A stretch of DNA of 64,000 nt from Synechococcus sp. WH 8020 (GTDB lineage Bacteria; Cyanobacteriota; Cyanobacteriia; PCC-6307; Cyanobiaceae). A program made the translations under genes and the position numbers. Shown piece after piece: positions 60,834 through 64,000 of the stretch (its first letter is position 1; every line of letters begins with the position of its first letter). The DNA lies in contig NZ_CP011941.1 in NCBI RefSeq assembly GCF_001040845.1, positions 1,585,893-1,649,892 of the forward strand, read 5' to 3'. The notes under the pieces are model-generated. The model saw only the letters and a list, made by a program, of their open reading frames with translations. It ran no database searches and had not been told where the DNA came from.

Positions 60834-62087
60834 ATGGCCAGCATCGAACCCAGCAAGCTCGATCGCATGAAACGCAGCTTTAGCAGCGATGCAGCACTTG
60901 ATGAAGTGTTCATCGTGCTGAGTATCGGCGCGGGACTCATCGCAACTCTGGGTTTACTCGCCAACAGCCCCGCCGTCGTGATCGGCGCGATGGTCGTGGC
61001 TCCATGGATCATGCCGCTAAGAGCTGCCGCTTTTGCCGTGCTCTTTGGCGACATTCCCCTACTCACCCGTTCCTTGCGGACGTTGATGGTGGGCGTATGC
61101 GCTACCGCTCTCCTATCCATGGTGCTGGGGAAGCTGGCCGGATTGCCTCATTTCGGCTCGGAAGTCGAAGCGCGGATATCACCAAACCTTCTCGACTTAG
61201 GGATCGCCCTTGTGGCCGGTGGACTGGCCACGTACGCCAAGCTTCGCAGTGATGCCGTGAGCTCACTTGCAGGAACGGCCATTGCAGTTGCGCTCGTACC
61301 ACCTGTCTGTGTGATGGGACTTCTTCTATCCCATGCGGATTGGGAAGACGCATTGGGAGCTGGCCTCCTATTTGCCACCAACCTTCTTGGAATCTTGACC
61401 GGCGGATTGGTCTTAATGGCCTGCAGAGATTCCTACTTTCGCCAAGAACTCAGGCGAAGCCAGTTAGGAGCCGCAAGCTTTGCACTCACCGGTTTATTAC
61501 TGATTCCGCTAGGGACAAGTTTTATCAATCTCCTTGTCCAAGCGAAAAACGAAAACACACGCGAATCAGTAGGAAAAACCATTGCACAATTCCTAACGCG
61601 GGAGACCTTAACCTTTGGCGATAAAAAGAAGATTGACATCGAGAAAGTAGACATTGACTGGGATCAAAACCCACCTGTCATCCGAGTGATCGTGCGTGTT
61701 GCAGACCCAGAGCGTCCAACATTCAAACAAGTTTCAGCCGTTCAAGAAGAAATCAATAAACGGCAAGATGTTCGATTTCGACTTGTCGTGGAACGCACAG
61801 CTGTTGACATCGTCGGCCCCAAAGAACAGCCCAACATTCAAGGCCCTCCCTCTAAACAACTCATCGATGCACACACAAAGACTCAGCCATTGAAGGACAC
61901 AAAACCCGTTGACAAAATGAGGCCTTTCAGAGAAGCACCCATAATCGAGAAATTACCTTTTCTCGACAATATGCAATCCTCAAAGGAGGACAATAAAAAC
62001 ATTCTCAACTCAACAATTAAACCCGAAGCAATCAAGGCACCAGAACTGCCTCTTGACAGTCAAACTCCGGATCAAACCCTGGATTAA
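60834..62087 (+). CDS. DUF389 family membrane protein
   Basis: A 417-residue protein. About six membrane segments occupy residues 25-240 (VFIVLSIGAGLIATLGLLAN, AVVIGAMVVAPWIMPLRAA, SSLAGTAIAVALVPPVCVMG). The GAMVVAPWIMPL motif is characteristic of the DUF389/TIGR00341 group. The C-terminal ~170 residues are soluble; the final ~80 are charged, AT-rich in DNA and low in complexity. Function unknown. Confidence 0.88.
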   Translation: MASIEPSKLDRMKRSFSSDAALDEVFIVLSIGAGLIATLGLLANSPAVVIGAMVVAPWIMPLRAAAFAVLFGDIPLLTRSLRTLMVGVCATALLSMVLGKLAGLPHFGSEVEARISPNLLDLGIALVAGGLATYAKLRSDAVSSLAGTAIAVALVPPVCVMGLLLSHADWEDALGAGLLFATNLLGILTGGLVLMACRDSYFRQELRRSQLGAASFALTGLLLIPLGTSFINLLVQAKNENTRESVGKTIAQFLTRETLTFGDKKKIDIEKVDIDWDQNPPVIRVIVRVADPERPTFKQVSAVQEEINKRQDVRFRLVVERTAVDIVGPKEQPNIQGPPSKQLIDAHTKTQPLKDTKPVDKMRPFREAPIIEKLPFLDNMQSSKEDNKNILNSTIKPEAIKAPELPLDSQTPDQTLD

Positions 62088-62093
62088 TTTCGA

Positions 62094-62600
62094 TCAAGCC
62101 ATGAAACTGTTCTGAGCTTGAAGGCGAGCAGCCACAAGAAATTCTTGAACATTTTCAATCTGAGCAGGGAGCTCTCGACCTGCTTCGACATCGCGATACA
62201 GATCAGCCACACTCCATGCCGCACTGCGCTGATCCTCCTGGAACCGAGGGATGAGATGCAGGTGAAGATGGCGTGCACCCTCACCAAAAGCGACGGCGTA
62301 AACCCTGTCGCAACCAGTGAAGTGCTGAATCAACCTTGATGCTTTTTGAACCACGTTGCCCCATTCACGTGCTTCCTCATCCACAAAGTCGATCGGACCC
62401 GCAATATGACGACGGGCATCCAGCAAGCACCATCCCAGCAAAGGGGACGGATCGGGATGATGACGCAGCAGCCAGAGAGGATTACGCCAAATTTCCACCT
62501 CGGAAAGACGATCTACATCGGAGTGAAGTGCACAAATAGCGCAGTCTTCCAAGCCAACAGGCAAATCATGAGAAGCGGCTCGATTCGGATTGGATGCCAT
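62094..62600 (-). CDS. HIT-family protein
   Basis: Histidine-triad nucleotide-binding protein of 168 residues from the ATG at 62600 (MASNPNRAASHDLPVGLEDC). The triad motif is HLHLHLIPRFQED, and LEDCAICALHSD at the N-terminus carries the CxxC of a possible zinc site. The fold region around PLLGWCLLDARRHIAGPIDF fits GalT/HIT-like enzymes. A GTG 7 codons upstream is an alternative start. It ends 6 nt from the convergent DUF389 stop. Confidence 0.82.
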   Translation of the reverse strand: MASNPNRAASHDLPVGLEDCAICALHSDVDRLSEVEIWRNPLWLLRHHPDPSPLLGWCLLDARRHIAGPIDFVDEEAREWGNVVQKASRLIQHFTGCDRVYAVAFGEGARHLHLHLIPRFQEDQRSAAWSVADLYRDVEAGRELPAQIENVQEFLVAARLQAQNSFMA

Positions 62601-62721
62601 GAAGTCATGACAGAGATCCACTCATCATCCAATCCTCTGGGAATGGGCGTCATGGCTAAAGCATTGCCGCGTCCATGAGTGAGCCCATCCAGCAAGACTG
62701 ACACCTCAATAACAGGGCTGT

Positions 62722-62744
62722 GTGGTTGGTTGATCTCCAACCAC
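62722..62744. repeat. 8-bp perfect stem-loop between SDR and HIT genes
   Basis: GTGGTTGG and CCAACCAC are separated by TTGATCT. No T-run follows in either direction, so a classical terminator is not supported; it could be an RNA-stability or regulatory hairpin in the 3' region of the minus-strand dehydrogenase transcript. Confidence 0.4.
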
Positions 62745-62775
62745 CCCTAATGCTCAAGGCCCATCGATTCGGCTC

Positions 62776-63552
62776 CTAGCTGTTGTGCTGGATCATGAAT
62801 CCACCGTCAACCAGCAGCATTGAGCCGGTGATAAAAGCTGCCTGATTGGACAGCAACCAGATCACCGCGTTGGCAACATCGCTCGTCGAAGCCATCCGAC
62901 CCAGGGGGTGCAGCGCAGAGGCCCTCTCCCTGAGGCGCTCTGGGTTGTCGCTTGCTGCAAGGGCCTGATGGGTGAAACCGCCATCCACCCATCCCGGCGC
63001 CACGTTATTCACGCGGATCCCCCTTGGCGCCAGTTCTCCGGCCGCTGCGTAACTGAGGCTGAGCACGGCACCCTTGGAAGTGGTGTAAGCCCCTCCATCC
63101 GCTGAGCCGATGAATGCCGAGACACTACCCAGGGTCACGATTGAGCCGTGCGTCGATTCCAGATGAGGAATGGCAGCCTGCACGGCATGGAGAGTACCGT
63201 CCACATTCACAGCCATCACACGCTGCCAGTCTTCATGGCTCTGGCTGGAGAGAGGGCCAGTGCGCAGCACTCCCGCAGCGGTGACAAGTCCTCGAAGCGG
63301 GCCGAGCTCCTTGACGGCGCGGTCCATCACCTGTTTCACCACCACCTGATCGGTGACGTCCATCTCGAAGCTCTTTGCGACTGCACCGTTGGTTCTGATC
63401 TGGGCAGCAACGGCTTCCACCTCCTCGATGTTGGTGTCGCAGACGGCGATGGAGGCACCCGCTTGAGCGGCCTGCCTGGCGATGGCACGGCCAATGGATC
63501 CTGCTCCGCCGGTCACCACCACCAACCCGCCGCTGAGATCAATTGAGATCAT
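62776..63552 (-). CDS. short-chain dehydrogenase/reductase
   Basis: A 258-residue classical SDR from the ATG at 63552 (MISIDLSGGLVVVTGGAGSI). NAD(P) binding is at TGGAGSIGRAIA, the active site is the Ser of GSVSAFIGS with Y-x3-K in GGAYTTSKGAVL, and NNVAPGWVDGGF is the post-catalytic segment. The C-terminal ITGSMLLVDGGF is typical. A TTG nine codons upstream is also open. Substrate unknown. Confidence 0.9.
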   Translation of the reverse strand: MISIDLSGGLVVVTGGAGSIGRAIARQAAQAGASIAVCDTNIEEVEAVAAQIRTNGAVAKSFEMDVTDQVVVKQVMDRAVKELGPLRGLVTAAGVLRTGPLSSQSHEDWQRVMAVNVDGTLHAVQAAIPHLESTHGSIVTLGSVSAFIGSADGGAYTTSKGAVLSLSYAAAGELAPRGIRVNNVAPGWVDGGFTHQALAASDNPERLRERASALHPLGRMASTSDVANAVIWLLSNQAAFITGSMLLVDGGFMIQHNS

Positions 63553-63797
63553 CTCTCTGAATCGCTGACGATTAGTCAAAGGATGAATGCAACCAAAATC
63601 ACTGTCATCACATGCTGTGTTGGCTTAATTAATCGGCTGATGGTTTATTTGTGATTGCAAGATTTGATGTGGTGGATGTAAGCATTCAACGTTGATTGAA
63701 TCTTGTTTGGTGATTGGTGTTGGTCTGTTTGCTATCCATGCAACGTGCTTCTCGAGTCGTCAGCCAACGTCAGCCAAGACCGGACCAGGACAAGCCA

Positions 63798-63828
63798 CAA
63801 AAAAGCCCCCGCCGAAAGGCGGGGGCTT
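63798..63828 (-). terminator. Rho-independent terminator of psbA
   Basis: On the minus strand, a 9-bp GC-rich stem (GCCCCCGCC/GGCGGGGGC) with a GAAA-complement loop is followed by a run of T residues. It lies 39 nt after the psbA stop, so it ends the psbA transcript. It is the strongest terminator in the window. Confidence 0.93.
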
Positions 63829-63866
63829 CCTCGTTCAGTTGACCTGAACTTGGATTGGGTTCCGGA

Positions 63867-64000
63867 TCAACCGATGGCAGGTGCCTGAAGAGCCACAGGT
63901 GTGGACTCAGCAGCAGCCAGGTCGAGGGGGAAGTTATGAGCGTTGCGCTCGTGCATCACTTCCATGCCAAGACCAGCTCTGTTAAGAACGTCGGCCCAGG
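63867..64000 (-). CDS. psbA: photosystem II D1 protein, C-terminal 43 residues only
   Basis: The reading frame enters at the window edge and stops at TGA (63867-63869). The translation includes [20 protein letters not shown] and [20 protein letters not shown] then AIG. It contains the D1 C-terminus, with manganese-cluster ligands in the HERNAH region, the processing site after PLDLA, and a 15-residue extension removed by CtpA. Which D1 isoform this is cannot be judged from the tail. Confidence 0.97.

Noticed and set aside
63755..63780. Tandem CGTCAGCCAA near the psbA terminator
   Set aside because: Only two copies of 10 bp; too small to support a functional repeat.

Overview
The window looks like part of the chromosome of a marine Synechococcus (picocyanobacterium). 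It has the F-type ATP synthase operon beside apcE-apcABC for the phycobilisome core, RNA polymerase split into rpoB, rpoC1 and rpoC2, a high-light-inducible protein gene, a PII protein, a Ccs-type cytochrome c assembly pair and the end of psbA. GC content is moderate and genes are tightly packed with many 1-8 nt overlaps. I cannot name the strain. I see no insertion sequence, prophage or CRISPR array.

Layout. 1-5680 (minus): a methyltransferase gene followed by atp1-atpB-atpE-atpG-atpF-atpH-atpA, with atpA cut by the window start. 5838-11208 (plus): apcE, a 584-bp leader region, then apcA-apcB-apcC and a terminator. 11330-14644: ftsW, ccdA, ccs1. 14616-16943: queF, a 75-aa protein plus glnB behind a probable NtcA site, tlyA and a small hypothetical. 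17009-22539: purB, a 33-aa candidate membrane peptide, fumC and a Ski2-like helicase. 22588-27386: a biotin operon (bioF, bioK-like, bioC, bioD, a 51-aa membrane peptide, bioA). 27406-35252: DUF3143 and J-domain proteins, rsmG, a DUF2997-Ycf35-ferredoxin-aldo/keto reductase set, a HEAT-repeat protein, a sodium/solute symporter, rlmN and hli.

35315-46113 (minus): rpsT, tatD, rpoB, rpoC1, rpoC2. 46222-49435: hisD, rpiA, an HtrA-family protease. 49577-52881: the most distinctive locus, a GRRM-type RiPP system. It comprises a lipoprotein-like binding protein (GrrP), a Gly-rich secreted precursor (GrrA), a radical SAM/SPASM maturase (GrrM), and an unrecognised exported protein 17 nt downstream. 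52996-59771: rimP-nusA-ylxR-infB, then a membrane protein whose acidic tail is encoded opposite a DUF3493 gene. 59813-64000: tRNA-Thr(CGU), an AT-rich orotate phosphoribosyltransferase-like gene, a DUF389 membrane protein, a HIT-family protein, a short-chain dehydrogenase, and the 3' end of psbA with its terminator.

Most of the window is core energy, transcription, translation and cofactor metabolism. The less explained parts are the GRRM locus with its extra exported protein, the NtcA-linked small protein before glnB, several sub-60-codon membrane peptides embedded in operons, the two atypical linker repeats at the ApcE C-terminus, and the 174-bp antisense coding overlap downstream of infB.
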